In this document: one piece after another, positions 33,575 to 42,800 of the stretch
Layout of the letters: each line of letters begins with the position of its first letter
Numbering within the stretch: the first letter of the stretch is position 1
From: DATGMP01 sp035293565
GTDB lineage: Bacteria > Pseudomonadota > Alphaproteobacteria > BOG-932 > Roseiterribacteraceae
DNA: 56,934 bases
Direction: 5' to 3'
NCBI GenBank assembly: GCA_035293565.1
Contig: DATGMP010000056.1
Span: 1 to 56,934, forward strand
The notes under the pieces: generated by a model
What the model saw: the letters and a program-made list of their open reading frames with translations, nothing else
Told to the model about the DNA's origin: nothing
The model's database searches: none
Program-made: the position numbers and the translations under genes

Positions 33575-34207
33575 TCAGGCCAAGGTCTTCTTCCTGGGGC
33601 GCGATTTCGGAGTTAGTCCACGCATGAAAAGATCGATGACGCGGCGCTCGATATCGCGCCGCTCGCGCTCGGATCGCGCGGGATAGCCCATCAGCATCCG
33701 GCTACCCTCGGTCACCAGCACGGCAAAGCGCCGCGCCATATCCTGCGGATCGTCGATCCTTATCCGGCGCCGTTCCGCCAGCGCGGCAAGATAGTCGGAT
33801 AGCCAGGTCAGCGTGGTCCTGACGCGATATTCGTTATGCGCCGTTGCGAGGTCGGGAAATCGCTGCGCGGTGGCCACCAATAACCGATACATCTCGATGT
33901 TCCGCGGCAGAATCTGCGTATCGGACAACCAGCGCGCCACCTCCGCCAGGATTAATTCGGGTTTGCGGCGATCCGTACGGAGATCCGGAAGATCGTGGAA
34001 CCGCTCCATGTCACGCGCAACGACGCGCCGGAAGATGTCCGCCTTGTCGCGAAACAACTCATAGATGGTCTGCTTGCTGACCTTGGCCGCTTTCGCGATG
34101 GCGTCGATCGAGGTGTCGGCATAGCCGTTGGCCAGGAAAGAGTCGGTCGCGGCTTCGAGAATCTGCTCGAGGCGCGGATCGTCCTTCGGCTGCCTTGCTG
34201 GTCGCAT
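33575..34207 (-). CDS. TetR-family transcriptional regulator
   Basis: This 210-residue regulator has its helix-turn-helix at about 15-60 (ADTSIDAIAKAAKVSKQTIYELFRDKADIF) and an AefR-like ligand domain. It resembles its neighbour at 32905 in domain layout but is only moderately similar, so recent duplication is unlikely. Its C-terminus is strongly basic (KSRPRKKTLA). No operator was found in the 142-base gap before it, which holds an intergenic repeat. Its target may be itself or cassette 2 (34350-38433), but neither is shown. Confidence 0.88.
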   Translation of the reverse strand: MRPARQPKDDPRLEQILEAATDSFLANGYADTSIDAIAKAAKVSKQTIYELFRDKADIFRRVVARDMERFHDLPDLRTDRRKPELILAEVARWLSDTQILPRNIEMYRLLVATAQRFPDLATAHNEYRVRTTLTWLSDYLAALAERRRIRIDDPQDMARRFAVLVTEGSRMLMGYPARSERERRDIERRVIDLFMRGLTPKSRPRKKTLA

Positions 34208-34236
34208 AAGGCAGATATGCCACGACTACCTGTATT

Positions 34237-34267
34237 CGTCATGCCCGCAATATCGCGGGCATCCACG
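34237..34267. repeat. Intergenic hairpin repeat, copy 5
   Basis: The eight-base arms ATGCCCGC (34241-34248) and GCGGGCAT (34255-34262) are perfect, preceded by CGTC as in the rest of the family. It lies between the TetR gene and the end of cassette 2. Confidence 0.65.
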
Positions 34268-34349
34268 CGGACGTCTCGATCCAGCCAATTGTCGCGTGGG
34301 CGCGCCCGTCCCGTGGCGCAAAGCGCATCACGAGCGCGTATGATGGCGA

Positions 34350-35687
34350 CTAAACCAAGATCTCGCTGATCGATTTCGAGGTCTGCATCGAGCCCGAGCC
34401 CCATTTATCGACCGACACGCCCATGATCTGCTGGACGGTGAGGCCGATGCGGCTGATCGGGTCGCCATTGCCGTCTATGTGGAGTCCCGTGCGGATCTTG
34501 CCGCCGGCCTTGCCGAGCAGCATGACCGGGACGCCGTCAACCGAATGAGTCTTGGCGAACTGCGTATCGGAATGCGCCATCACCAGCATGTTATCGAGCA
34601 GCGTGCCGTCGCCCTCCTTGATTGCTGCCAGCGCGCGCGCGAAGGCGCCCCAGGCGGCCATGCTCTGCTCGACGAACCAGGTCGCCTGCGGCTGATAGCC
34701 GAGCTTGGAATCGACCTGCTCCTCGTGCGTGAGCTGATGATGAGTGGTCGAGCTGCCTTCCTTGCGGAGCGAGGATGCGGAGTCGGAGAAGACCACATTG
34801 AAGACCCGCGTCTGGTTGCATGCGAGCGCCATCGCGATGAGCTGGGCCATGAGCGCGTGGTTGGCCGTCGCCTCGCCGATCTCGGTGCCGACCGGTCCAT
34901 CTTTGGGACCGCCACGAGGCACAACGCAAGCTTCGGCCGGCGGCGGCTTTTGCAGCTGCAGATCGAGCTGCTGCTCGAGTTGGCGCAGCGACGAGAAATA
35001 CTCGTCGAGTCGCGCTTTGTCGGCCGCTCCCAGATCGCGCATGAAGCGCGCGCGATGCTCCGCCACCGCGGAGAGCACGCTCTTGCGCAGCATCACCTTG
35101 GGATCGGGCTTGAAGTCGGCCGCGTTCGGGTCCTGGAATTCCGGCCCGAAAATGCGCGTGTAGAGCGCGACGGGCGAGACCTCCGCCGGATTGCGCGCGC
35201 CGAGACTGCGCGAACTGTAGCTGTGCCGCGGATCGCCTGTAGCTGATACCTCCAGCGAGCGGAAGCGCGAGGTGGTGCCGATCACGTCGCCGATCAGAAT
35301 ATCGATCGTCGGATCCTTGAACTCGTCGGGCTTGTCGGGCGCGCTGCCGGTACGGACGGAGATATTGCCGCTGGTGTGCGGGAAGTTGGACCGGCCGTCG
35401 AGAATCGCCTTGAAGCCGGTCAGCACCACGGTCTGGTCCTTGAACGGGCCCATCGGCTCCAGCTCGACAGGAATATCGTAGTGGGCGCCGACCGTCTTCG
35501 GCACGAAACGGTCCGGCGTCATGCCGCAGCCCCAGAACCAGGTGCCGAAGCGAATCGGCAGGCGGCCGCCGGCCGCCAGCGCGGTGCCGTTCCCGTTCAG
35601 GAAGCAATCGAGGAAGGGCAGACCGATTGTCACGGCCGCGCCGCCCATCATGCCTTTGAGTGCCGCTCGCCGCGTTACTGTCGTCAT
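34350..35687 (-). CDS. Tat-exported DUF1552 (HXXSHH family) protein, cassette 2
   Basis: This 445-residue protein is a close paralogue of the one at 8183-9544. It has a twin-arginine-type signal (TRRAALKGMMGG, residues 5-16), the segment FGTWFWGCGMTP, and at 316-322 HHQLTHE, the same HxxTHE variant of the family signature. The block DPNAADFKPDPKVMLRKSVLSAV is almost identical in both copies. The ATG at 35687 overlaps the DUF1592 stop as ATGA. It ends the second cassette. The function is unknown. The C-terminal third, with DTQFAKTHSVDGVPVMLLG, may be distantly related to the alkaline-phosphatase-like DUF1501 group, which is a suggestion only. Confidence 0.9.
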   Translation of the reverse strand: MTTVTRRAALKGMMGGAAVTIGLPFLDCFLNGNGTALAAGGRLPIRFGTWFWGCGMTPDRFVPKTVGAHYDIPVELEPMGPFKDQTVVLTGFKAILDGRSNFPHTSGNISVRTGSAPDKPDEFKDPTIDILIGDVIGTTSRFRSLEVSATGDPRHSYSSRSLGARNPAEVSPVALYTRIFGPEFQDPNAADFKPDPKVMLRKSVLSAVAEHRARFMRDLGAADKARLDEYFSSLRQLEQQLDLQLQKPPPAEACVVPRGGPKDGPVGTEIGEATANHALMAQLIAMALACNQTRVFNVVFSDSASSLRKEGSSTTHHQLTHEEQVDSKLGYQPQATWFVEQSMAAWGAFARALAAIKEGDGTLLDNMLVMAHSDTQFAKTHSVDGVPVMLLGKAGGKIRTGLHIDGNGDPISRIGLTVQQIMGVSVDKWGSGSMQTSKSISEILV

Positions 35688-37315
35688 CGCTGAGCCTCCC
35701 GGACCGTGCTCGATCCAGCCGGCCCCGATATGCGATAGAAGTCCTGAGACAGAGCAATCCGTCGCAGCAGTTTCGGGAATTTGTACCCGTCTTCTGCGAA
35801 CCCGTCTCTCAGCCAGGCCATATAGTCCTTTTCGCCGGAAGCGATCTCCCGGCCGGTTGCGTAGCGATAGGCGTCGGCCACCAAGCATGCGACGGCCGCC
35901 GGATCGTCATGCATCGCCCGGCCGAGCCCGGCGGCATCCTTGAAGGCGATGCCGTCGATCTCGCCGGAGGCATCGATCGGCACGCCGTTTTCGGTCGCGC
36001 GGTATTGACCGGCGCCGTCGAAATTCTCGAGCCCCAACCCGATCGGATCGATCATCTTGTGACACCCGGCGCAGGTCGGATTCGTGCGATGCGCGGTCAG
36101 TCGCTCGCGCGCGGTCTTGAATTGCGGATTGTTGGTGTCCTGCACGATCGCGAAATTGACGTTGGGCGGCGGCATCGGCACCTGCTCGCACAGCAACAGC
36201 TCGCGGATCGCCTTGCCGCGCAGCGTCGCCGAGCTGCGTCCCGGATGCGAATGCAGCGCGAGGAAGCTGATCTCGGAGAGCAGCCCGGCGCGCTCGTCGC
36301 CCGGATCGAAGACATGCGGCTCCCAGCCCGACCGCGTTTGGACCGGCACCTTGTAGAGCATGCCGAGGGTGCGCGTGAGGAAGGTCTTGCGGCTGGTGAA
36401 GATGTCGCGATAGTCGCCCTTTCTGACGATCAGTTCATCGACCAGCGTGCGGAGCGTCTGCTCCTTCGCGTCGTTCGCCACCTTCAGGCTGAATTTCGGA
36501 TAGATCAGCGAATCCTTGGCCAGCGAGTCGAAAGCGTCGAAGCCCAGCATGTCGGCGAAGAAGGCGCGCGCGCCCTGCTCCAATCTCGGCGAGGCGAGCA
36601 GCCGATCGACCTGTCGTGCGAGCAGTTTCGGATTATGGAGATCGCCGCGCTCGGCCGCCGCCAGCAGCTCGGCATCCGGGCTCATGTCCCACAGCAGGAA
36701 GCTGATGCGCGCGGCCATCGAATAGGCGGTGAGCCGCTGCTGCCCCGGATGATCGGGATCGGGCTCCGTCTGCTCCTCGCGGAACAGAAACTCAGGCGCC
36801 GCGAGTAAGCCTGCCAGGCCATATTCGAGACCGGCGTAGAAATCGCCGAGCGTGCGCGCCGCCGCATCAGCTACTTCGACGTCGCCCTTCAGCTCGTCAT
36901 TGTCGAGCGGCCGGCGGAACAGGCGCAGGCCGATGCGCCGCAGAAAGGCGGTGGCGCAGGCGTCGTCCGGCGCGTTGGGCGCAACGGGCTTGCAGCCGAC
37001 CAGCTTATCGCGATGCTTCTCGTCGACGACCTGGCGCGCGATGCCATGCGCCATCGAATCATATTGCTCGAATCCGGCGGGAGTCACGGTCACCTTGCCG
37101 GTGCCGACCGCGAGCAGTCCGGAGACGCGCATATCGGGCTCGAATCGTCCGGCGACCGTGATGTCGTCGCCGAAGATATCGGCAATGGTCTGGCGGTATT
37201 GCGCTTCGGTCAGACGCCGAATCTCCGGCGGGCCCCCGCTCGATATGGGTTCCTTGGGATCGCAGCCGGTCAGTGCGAGGATTGCGACAGCAACAAGGAA
37301 TGCCGATCGGATCAT
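35684..37315 (-). CDS. DUF1592/DUF1588-type lipoprotein with CAGCH motif, cassette 2
   Basis: This 543-residue predicted lipoprotein (lipobox LTGC, C18) has the same domain order as the product of 9541-11238. Its CAGCH lies at 415-419 within NPTCAGCHKMIDPIGLGLENFDG. Matching blocks include EIRRLTEAQYRQTIADIFG, LFRRPL, AFFADMLGFDAF, SRKTFLTR and ALHSHPGRSSATLRGKA. It overlaps genes on both sides by four bases, so all three cassette genes are translated as a coupled set. The likely location is the periplasmic face of a membrane. No activity is known for the family. Confidence 0.9.
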   Translation of the reverse strand: MIRSAFLVAVAILALTGCDPKEPISSGGPPEIRRLTEAQYRQTIADIFGDDITVAGRFEPDMRVSGLLAVGTGKVTVTPAGFEQYDSMAHGIARQVVDEKHRDKLVGCKPVAPNAPDDACATAFLRRIGLRLFRRPLDNDELKGDVEVADAAARTLGDFYAGLEYGLAGLLAAPEFLFREEQTEPDPDHPGQQRLTAYSMAARISFLLWDMSPDAELLAAAERGDLHNPKLLARQVDRLLASPRLEQGARAFFADMLGFDAFDSLAKDSLIYPKFSLKVANDAKEQTLRTLVDELIVRKGDYRDIFTSRKTFLTRTLGMLYKVPVQTRSGWEPHVFDPGDERAGLLSEISFLALHSHPGRSSATLRGKAIRELLLCEQVPMPPPNVNFAIVQDTNNPQFKTARERLTAHRTNPTCAGCHKMIDPIGLGLENFDGAGQYRATENGVPIDASGEIDGIAFKDAAGLGRAMHDDPAAVACLVADAYRYATGREIASGEKDYMAWLRDGFAEDGYKFPKLLRRIALSQDFYRISGPAGSSTVREAQR

Positions 37316-38433
37316 TTCGCGCTGCCGGCCTCCGCCATCTTTTTCTCATCCTTGGGGTGGATCACGAAGGCCGGGATCGCATCCAGTCGGAAGGCGGTCG
37401 AGATGGCCGTGCATTTCCCGGTCTTCGAATCGGGATAACCATCGGCGAACTGATTGAGCGCGGCATAGACGGCCGGGCAGCTATAGCCGAGCAGCACCGA
37501 TGTCACGACCTGCGGCTGGCGGATAAAGCCGTCATAGAGAGTCTCGACATCGTAATAGCCGCCCAACATGCCGCTCGCCGTTCCGTCCGGCTTCAATGTG
37601 AGCTTCAAACGCGCGCCTCGGATATAGAAATCGGTATCGACATATCCGGCCGAACGATATTTGAGCCTCAGATCAACCGGCTTGGTCATGACGACGCCGT
37701 CGACGACTTTACCGTCCGCGACCGTTCGGTATTTCGGATCCTCGTGCACCTGGAGGCTCGCGTCGGGAAGCACGTTGCCCTGCGCATCGACCGATGCCTG
37801 GTCGGTCGACGAGTAGATTCCAACCTTCACATGCGCGTCGTTGCGCGGATCCTTGAGACCCTGGATCTCGAGCAGGATCGTGTATTCGCCGGCTTTGATG
37901 TTGTCCTGCGCATATTTCTCGATATCGGCTCCGTGACGCCAGCCGCGGATGCACCCCATGGCGCGCCACAACTGATTGTCGATTCCGGACTTGCCGTCGG
38001 GGCTGGTAAATTTCTGATGCGCGCAGGTGTTGGCCGGATCGCCCCCGTCGAGATCCATGCCGTCCGCGATCTTTCCCTGGACCGTGCGGAGCGGCGGCGA
38101 TTCGAAATCAGCCGGATCGGCGCAGCGATTGTGCGTGCGCTTGCCGGGCCCGAGATTGCCGCCCGGCGCATAGAGCAACGTCCAGAGCTCCTTCTGCGCT
38201 TCCGGCTTAGATAGCCGGTCGCGCTCGCCCGCCGGCAGACTTTGCAGATAAATGTCCTTGGCGCTGAGATTGAGTCCGTCAGGGCAATCGGCCGCCTCGT
38301 CGTCATAACTGGCGAAGGCGAAATGGGTGACGACAAAGCCCTTGGTGTCGCTGCTCTCGGCCGCCCATGCCGATGAGGCGCCGGCCGCCAGCAACGCTGC
38401 CAACAGCGCCGATTTCACACTTTTCCCCGTCAT
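37312..38433 (-). CDS. Secreted protein of unknown family, cassette 2
   Basis: This 373-residue protein has a Sec signal (SALLAALLAAGASSAWA) and is the homologue of the unknown protein at 11263-12417. Conserved points are DCPDGLN, TVQGKIADGMDLD, RAMGCIRGWR, RGARLKLTLKPDGT, GMLGGYYD and ISTAFRLDAIPAFVIH. It has more Cys residues than its relative (AHQ region and the TGKC near the end). It starts at the ATG at 38433, after GGGGCGGA; a frame from 38466 adds eleven residues with no signal character. Its stop overlaps the DUF1592 start as ATGA. Confidence 0.8.
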   Translation of the reverse strand: MTGKSVKSALLAALLAAGASSAWAAESSDTKGFVVTHFAFASYDDEAADCPDGLNLSAKDIYLQSLPAGERDRLSKPEAQKELWTLLYAPGGNLGPGKRTHNRCADPADFESPPLRTVQGKIADGMDLDGGDPANTCAHQKFTSPDGKSGIDNQLWRAMGCIRGWRHGADIEKYAQDNIKAGEYTILLEIQGLKDPRNDAHVKVGIYSSTDQASVDAQGNVLPDASLQVHEDPKYRTVADGKVVDGVVMTKPVDLRLKYRSAGYVDTDFYIRGARLKLTLKPDGTASGMLGGYYDVETLYDGFIRQPQVVTSVLLGYSCPAVYAALNQFADGYPDSKTGKCTAISTAFRLDAIPAFVIHPKDEKKMAEAGSAK

Positions 38434-38599
38434 ATCCGCCCCGCGCGAGCCGGTTATTGTTTGCAAGCTGGATCATCGGCTCGGGAACGATCCTGTCAAG
38501 ATTCCGCCTCTCGGAGGGACGGGGCAGGTCCCCTAAACGGACAGAGTGCGTCCTTCCCTTCATGTCCCGCATTGGGGAGGGGTTGGAAACGCGCCGCCC

Positions 38600-40984
38600 C
38601 TAATACTTCAGCGCGATATCGACGCCCCACATGGCGGGCGGCGTGAAGGTGCCGACGGCCGCGTCGCCGACGCTGAACGCGAAATTGAGCTTGCGATTGT
38701 CGGCGACGTTCATGCCGAAAAGCGAGACGTCGGCCGTGACTCCGGTCTGGCCGACCGGGAAATCGACGATGCCCGCGCGCAGATTGATGATCCAGGAGCC
38801 TTTGGTCGTGATCGCGGCCTGCTGGGCCGGCGTCGACGGCGGGAAGGCGAACCAGTTCTGGTCGGACATGTAGATGCCGTCGACCCGGAAGCGACCATGG
38901 CCGCCAAAGTCGAAATCCGGCGTGTCGTACTCGGCCGTGAGCGACATATTCCATTTCGGGACCGCCACCACGCGCGCGTCCGAAATCTGCGTATTGTTGG
39001 CGCTCTGGCAGGCTGCGGGCGTACGCGTGCAGGCCATATGCGTCCAGCCGGCGTTTGCGTCGAGCTCCAGCCCTTCGATCGGGACATAGGTCAGCTCTTC
39101 CTCGATCCCGTAAATCTCGTCCGAGCCGATGTTCGAGATCTGGATCGTCGGATTAGCGGCCAGTAGCTGGCGCTGGCGGTAATCGCCCCAGAATACGGCC
39201 GTGTTCGTCCTCAGTTTCTCGCCGAACAGATCGGCTTTCACGCCGACTTCGGGCTCCGTCAGCTTCTCCGGGCCGAAGGGCGCGGTGCCGAACACGCCGC
39301 CCGGGACGAAGCCCGTGGCGATCTTGGCATAGACCATGACGCCGTCGACCGGACGCCAGGTGACATCCGCCATCCAGTCGACGCGATAGAGCGTGTTGTT
39401 GAAGGTGACCGGCGGGAACACGGTCGTCACGACATCGTCGCGATCGTCCTTGCTCCAGCGCACGCCGCCCTGCAGATCGATCTGGTCGGTGATGTGCACG
39501 GTCGCCTGGCCGTAGATCGCGAAGTCGGTGTTGTCGTTGCGACCGACCGTTCCGTTGGCGCCCCGAAATCCCGGAAGAGTCGGAATACCGTTGACGATTT
39601 GAAAGACGCCGAAGCCGGGCGGATAGAACGGGCCGAAATTGTTGCCGGCGCCATTGACGCCTTCGTGGAAATAATAGACGCCACCCAGCACATCGACGAG
39701 CTCGGTCTTGGCGCTCGCGGTGAACTCGTTGCTTTCGGTCCGGCTCGCGGTATCGATGATCGACGAGAAGAGCGTGATCGGCGAGTTGACGGGATTGCTG
39801 AGCCGGCCGCCGAAGATGGCGCCCGAACAAAATGTGGGGATGCCGCAGACGAGCTCGCCGCCTCCGCCGAGTTCGGTCGACGTGCGGTCATGCGCCCAAC
39901 GGATCGCCGCGATATCCTTGATGTTCAGCCAGCCCGTCGGATCGTAAGTGATCGTGACGTTGCCGCCCCACACCTGGTTGTCGTCCGGAAAATCGGTCGG
40001 CCCGGCGATCGCGTCGAGCGCGTGGGCTGCGAACGGCGCGCGCGTGCCCGGCGGTTGCACCGCATAGATCGCGGTACCGATCGTTTCCGGAAACAGAAGC
40101 TGGATCGCCGGCTGCATCGAATGATCGTCGGTGTGATCGCCCCTGAAGATCACCTTCAGGCCGTCGACCGGCGTGTCCCATTTGACCGAGACGTGATAGG
40201 CGTTCACGTCGGCATAGCCGAATTCCGACGGCGTCGTCAGCACGCCGAAATGCCCGCCGGTGCCGGGGCCGAGATCCCAGGTCTGGCCGCCCGAGAGATT
40301 GCCCTCCCAGCCGTCGCTGCCTTCGTGGAAATACGTGAATTCGGCGCTGAGGCCGTTCCATGTCGGCGTGTCGATGCGAGTCTTGGAGCGGAACTCGCCG
40401 TAATTGCCGAAGCTGAAATTCTGTCGCGCCGAGAATTCGCCCTTGGGCTCGACCGTGATCATGTTGATCGCGCCGCCGGTGGCGGACTCGCCATAGAGCG
40501 TGCCCTGTGGACCGCGCAGGACCTCGACACGCTGTATGTCGGCGACATCGGCGAGCGCGCCGGTGGCCCGCGGGATGTAGACGCCGTCGATATAGAAGGC
40601 GACCTTGTTGTCCTGTCCATTGGTCGATGACGAGCCGCCGATGCCGCGAATGAAATATTCGGCCGTCGACGCGCCCTCGCCCGCCACATAGACCTGGACG
40701 TTCGGAATCAGGCCGCTCAGGTTGGACGCGTTCTCTACATGGAAATCCTCGAGCGTCTGCGCCGAGATCGCGGTGACCGCGACCGGCACGACCTGCATGT
40801 TCTGCTGCTTCTTCTGGGCGGTGACGACGATCTCCTCGAGCTGCCCGCTGCGCTCGCCCTGGGCCGGCTGATCCTGCGCCAAGGCCGGCGAGCCGAGGCA
40901 CGCAACGCCGGCGAGCAACACCAACCTGACACCGACAAGCCGATGGCGGCTCGGCCGGAATCGTCGACGATCGTCGCGATACAT
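38600..40984 (-). CDS. TonB-dependent receptor, cassette 2
   Basis: This 794-residue receptor has a signal peptide (GVRLVLLAGVACLGSPALA), a TonB box (EEIVVTA), a plug (NASNLSGLIPNVQVYVAGEG; VLRGPQGTLYGESATGGAI) and a barrel ending in Tyr (DIALKY). GGGAG lies upstream of the ATG at 40984; a longer frame from 41170 has no export signal at its start. The 166-base gap to the next cassette gene holds no clear terminator, so the receptor probably heads the cassette-2 operon. An XRE-type regulator is divergent from it. The ligand is unknown and need not be the same as that of the receptor at 30390. Confidence 0.92.
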   Translation of the reverse strand: MYRDDRRRFRPSRHRLVGVRLVLLAGVACLGSPALAQDQPAQGERSGQLEEIVVTAQKKQQNMQVVPVAVTAISAQTLEDFHVENASNLSGLIPNVQVYVAGEGASTAEYFIRGIGGSSSTNGQDNKVAFYIDGVYIPRATGALADVADIQRVEVLRGPQGTLYGESATGGAINMITVEPKGEFSARQNFSFGNYGEFRSKTRIDTPTWNGLSAEFTYFHEGSDGWEGNLSGGQTWDLGPGTGGHFGVLTTPSEFGYADVNAYHVSVKWDTPVDGLKVIFRGDHTDDHSMQPAIQLLFPETIGTAIYAVQPPGTRAPFAAHALDAIAGPTDFPDDNQVWGGNVTITYDPTGWLNIKDIAAIRWAHDRTSTELGGGGELVCGIPTFCSGAIFGGRLSNPVNSPITLFSSIIDTASRTESNEFTASAKTELVDVLGGVYYFHEGVNGAGNNFGPFYPPGFGVFQIVNGIPTLPGFRGANGTVGRNDNTDFAIYGQATVHITDQIDLQGGVRWSKDDRDDVVTTVFPPVTFNNTLYRVDWMADVTWRPVDGVMVYAKIATGFVPGGVFGTAPFGPEKLTEPEVGVKADLFGEKLRTNTAVFWGDYRQRQLLAANPTIQISNIGSDEIYGIEEELTYVPIEGLELDANAGWTHMACTRTPAACQSANNTQISDARVVAVPKWNMSLTAEYDTPDFDFGGHGRFRVDGIYMSDQNWFAFPPSTPAQQAAITTKGSWIINLRAGIVDFPVGQTGVTADVSLFGMNVADNRKLNFAFSVGDAAVGTFTPPAMWGVDIALKY

Positions 40985-41042
40985 CCCAATCTCCCTTGTT
41001 TTAGGATTCGGTTGCGCCAAACCGGCGCGCCGGAAATCCTTT

Positions 41043-41062
41043 GCCTTCCCTGTCGGGAAGGC
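41043..41062. promoter_or_regulatory. Inverted repeat upstream of cassette-2 receptor
   Basis: GCCTTCCC and GGGAAGGC form a perfect eight-base inverted repeat around TGTC. It lies in the 243-base divergent gap (40985-41227) between the receptor and the XRE gene and is a candidate operator for the XRE protein. Closer to the XRE start, CGGGGACAA and CGGGGAACAA form a loose direct repeat. Confidence 0.45.
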
Positions 41063-41227
41063 TTCTCCCGGTGCCGAATCGCAGCAAGAAGAAGTTATTA
41101 AAGGGACGCGCCATGTCTCCACAAGAGACGAGTCCTGCCCCCAAACCCGGACCTGACGAGTTGATGCCATGTCCTCTCCAGACCATTATTCGGGGACAAG
41201 AAACAATAACCGGGTCCGGGGAACAAT

Positions 41228-42040
41228 ATGGCCGCCTCGCACAGTCACCCTCAGGTGGAGGCGCTCTTGCGCGCGCTCAAACAACTGCTGCGTGCGAAGG
41301 GGCTACGCTACCGCGATATCGCCGAGCGGCTGGGCATCACAGAAAGAACCGTGAAGCGCTGGCTGGCCGACCGCGGCCTTACAATGAATGTCGTCGAGGA
41401 TCTCTGCGGCGTGCTCGGCATGAGCTTCATCGAGCTGTGCGAGTTCGCCAAAGAGGATCTGGATATCCGGCCGCAACAGATGAGCCGCGAGCAGGAGCGG
41501 CTGCTCTTTTCCGACCTTCAGCTGGGCCTCGTATTTCAATTGCTGCTGCGCGGCTGGACCGCTCAGGATATCCGATTCGAGTGCGGATTGCCGGAAGCAA
41601 CCATGGTCGCGCATCTGGTGCGGCTCGAGCGCATCAAGCTGGTGCAGCTCCTGCCCGGCAACAAGGTTCGGCTGCTGTTCGGCCGTCACATCAAATGGCA
41701 CGACAGCGGCGAGGCGGGCCGTGCTTTCGCGCGACACTTGAAAAACCTTTTCACTGCGATGGATTACAGCAACCCGGACTCGATCTGGTCCAGCCAGGTA
41801 TTCAAGCTGTCGCAGCGGTCATTGACCGAGCTGCAGGCCAAATTCTACACGCTGACGACCGACATCCAGCTGGCTTCCGAGGCCGACCGCAGGCTCGCCT
41901 CTGCCGACAAGCGCTGGCACGTGATCCTGCTTGCCGCACACCCGTTCGATCCGCTGCGGCTCGGGGAAAATCAGGCGTCCGTGCCGCCGAAATCGCCGCC
42001 GTCGAAGCCGCCGCCGTCGTCGAAACCCGAATCATCGTAG
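41228..42040 (+). CDS. XRE-type helix-turn-helix regulator
   Basis: This 270-residue protein has an N-terminal XRE helix-turn-helix (about 25-75, RYRDIAERLGITERTVKRWLADRG) followed by a helical domain of about 150 residues found in other proteins with this layout. GGGGAA lies before the ATG at 41228. The last 24 residues are Pro/Ser/Lys rich and are read antisense to the conserved Asp/Gly tail of the DUF2076 gene (41971-42040), so this tail is probably a late extension. Position suggests that it regulates the divergent TonB receptor, which is inference. Confidence 0.85.
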   Translation: MAASHSHPQVEALLRALKQLLRAKGLRYRDIAERLGITERTVKRWLADRGLTMNVVEDLCGVLGMSFIELCEFAKEDLDIRPQQMSREQERLLFSDLQLGLVFQLLLRGWTAQDIRFECGLPEATMVAHLVRLERIKLVQLLPGNKVRLLFGRHIKWHDSGEAGRAFARHLKNLFTAMDYSNPDSIWSSQVFKLSQRSLTELQAKFYTLTTDIQLASEADRRLASADKRWHVILLAAHPFDPLRLGENQASVPPKSPPSKPPPSSKPESS

Positions 42041-42720
42041 CTCGTGTCGGTGACACCGCCGTCATCCTGGCCCTGGTCGTAATCGGCCTGCTGGTAGTCC
42101 GCCTGCTGCGAATCCGGCCGCGGCTCGTCGTAGTAGTTGTTGACGACCGTCTCGGTCAGGGTCGGCTGGGGCGCGATGCCGCCATAGCCCAGCCCGCCAT
42201 AACCGCCGAAGCCGCCCCGACCGCCGAATAGCGACTCGATTCCCTGGAAGAGCAGCGCGCCGCCGGCGACGCCGGCCGCGGTCGCCGCGGCGCTCCTCAG
42301 GAAGGAAGGCTGCGCCCCGGGCTGGGCGAAAACTTGTTGGGCCGGCCCCTGCCCCCATGGGCCGGGCGCGGGCTGCGCGTAGGCCGGCTGATAGCTCTGA
42401 GGCTGCGGCTGAGCCTGCGGACGCGGCGGCGGCGCGCCTTGTGGCGGCTTCGAGCTGCCGAAGATCGCCGAGAGGAAACCGCCATGCTCCTGTCCCTGCC
42501 CGGACTGGAGCTGCTGCTCGAGCTGAGAGATGCGCTCCTGCGCCTGATGCAACGCGTAGTCCTGGATCAACACGGTCTGGGCGAGCACATAGGGCGTGTC
42601 CGGCCGCTCGCGCACCAGATCGTCGATCATCGCCGCGGCCTCGGGATCGCGCTGCTGCTGCGGCGCCTGCCGCAACCGGTTCACGAGATTCGTCAAGAGG
42701 TCGCGTTCCTGGGGAGTCAT
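41971..42720 (-). CDS. DUF2076 domain protein
   Basis: This 249-residue protein has the family layout: an N-terminal helical segment (TPQERDLLTNLVNRLRQA), a coiled stretch (LHQAQERISQLEQQLQ), a Pro/Gln-rich linker, a Gly-rich hydrophobic patch (GGALLFQGIESLFGG) and an Asp/Gly-rich tail. The family is widespread in Alphaproteobacteria and its function is unknown; it may be membrane-associated through the Gly-rich segment. Its last 70 bases overlap the convergent XRE gene. The next gene upstream on the same strand ends 80 bases away. Confidence 0.85.
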   Translation of the reverse strand: MTPQERDLLTNLVNRLRQAPQQQRDPEAAAMIDDLVRERPDTPYVLAQTVLIQDYALHQAQERISQLEQQLQSGQGQEHGGFLSAIFGSSKPPQGAPPPRPQAQPQPQSYQPAYAQPAPGPWGQGPAQQVFAQPGAQPSFLRSAAATAAGVAGGALLFQGIESLFGGRGGFGGYGGLGYGGIAPQPTLTETVVNNYYDEPRPDSQQADYQQADYDQGQDDGGVTDTSYDDSGFDDGGGFDGGDFGGTDA

Positions 42721-42800
42721 TCAAAGGCCTCCATGAAGACCGGGGAGTGTCCCGGGCAGCCGAGATATGGGAGGCCCGACGAGTGGTCGCAATGACCCGC

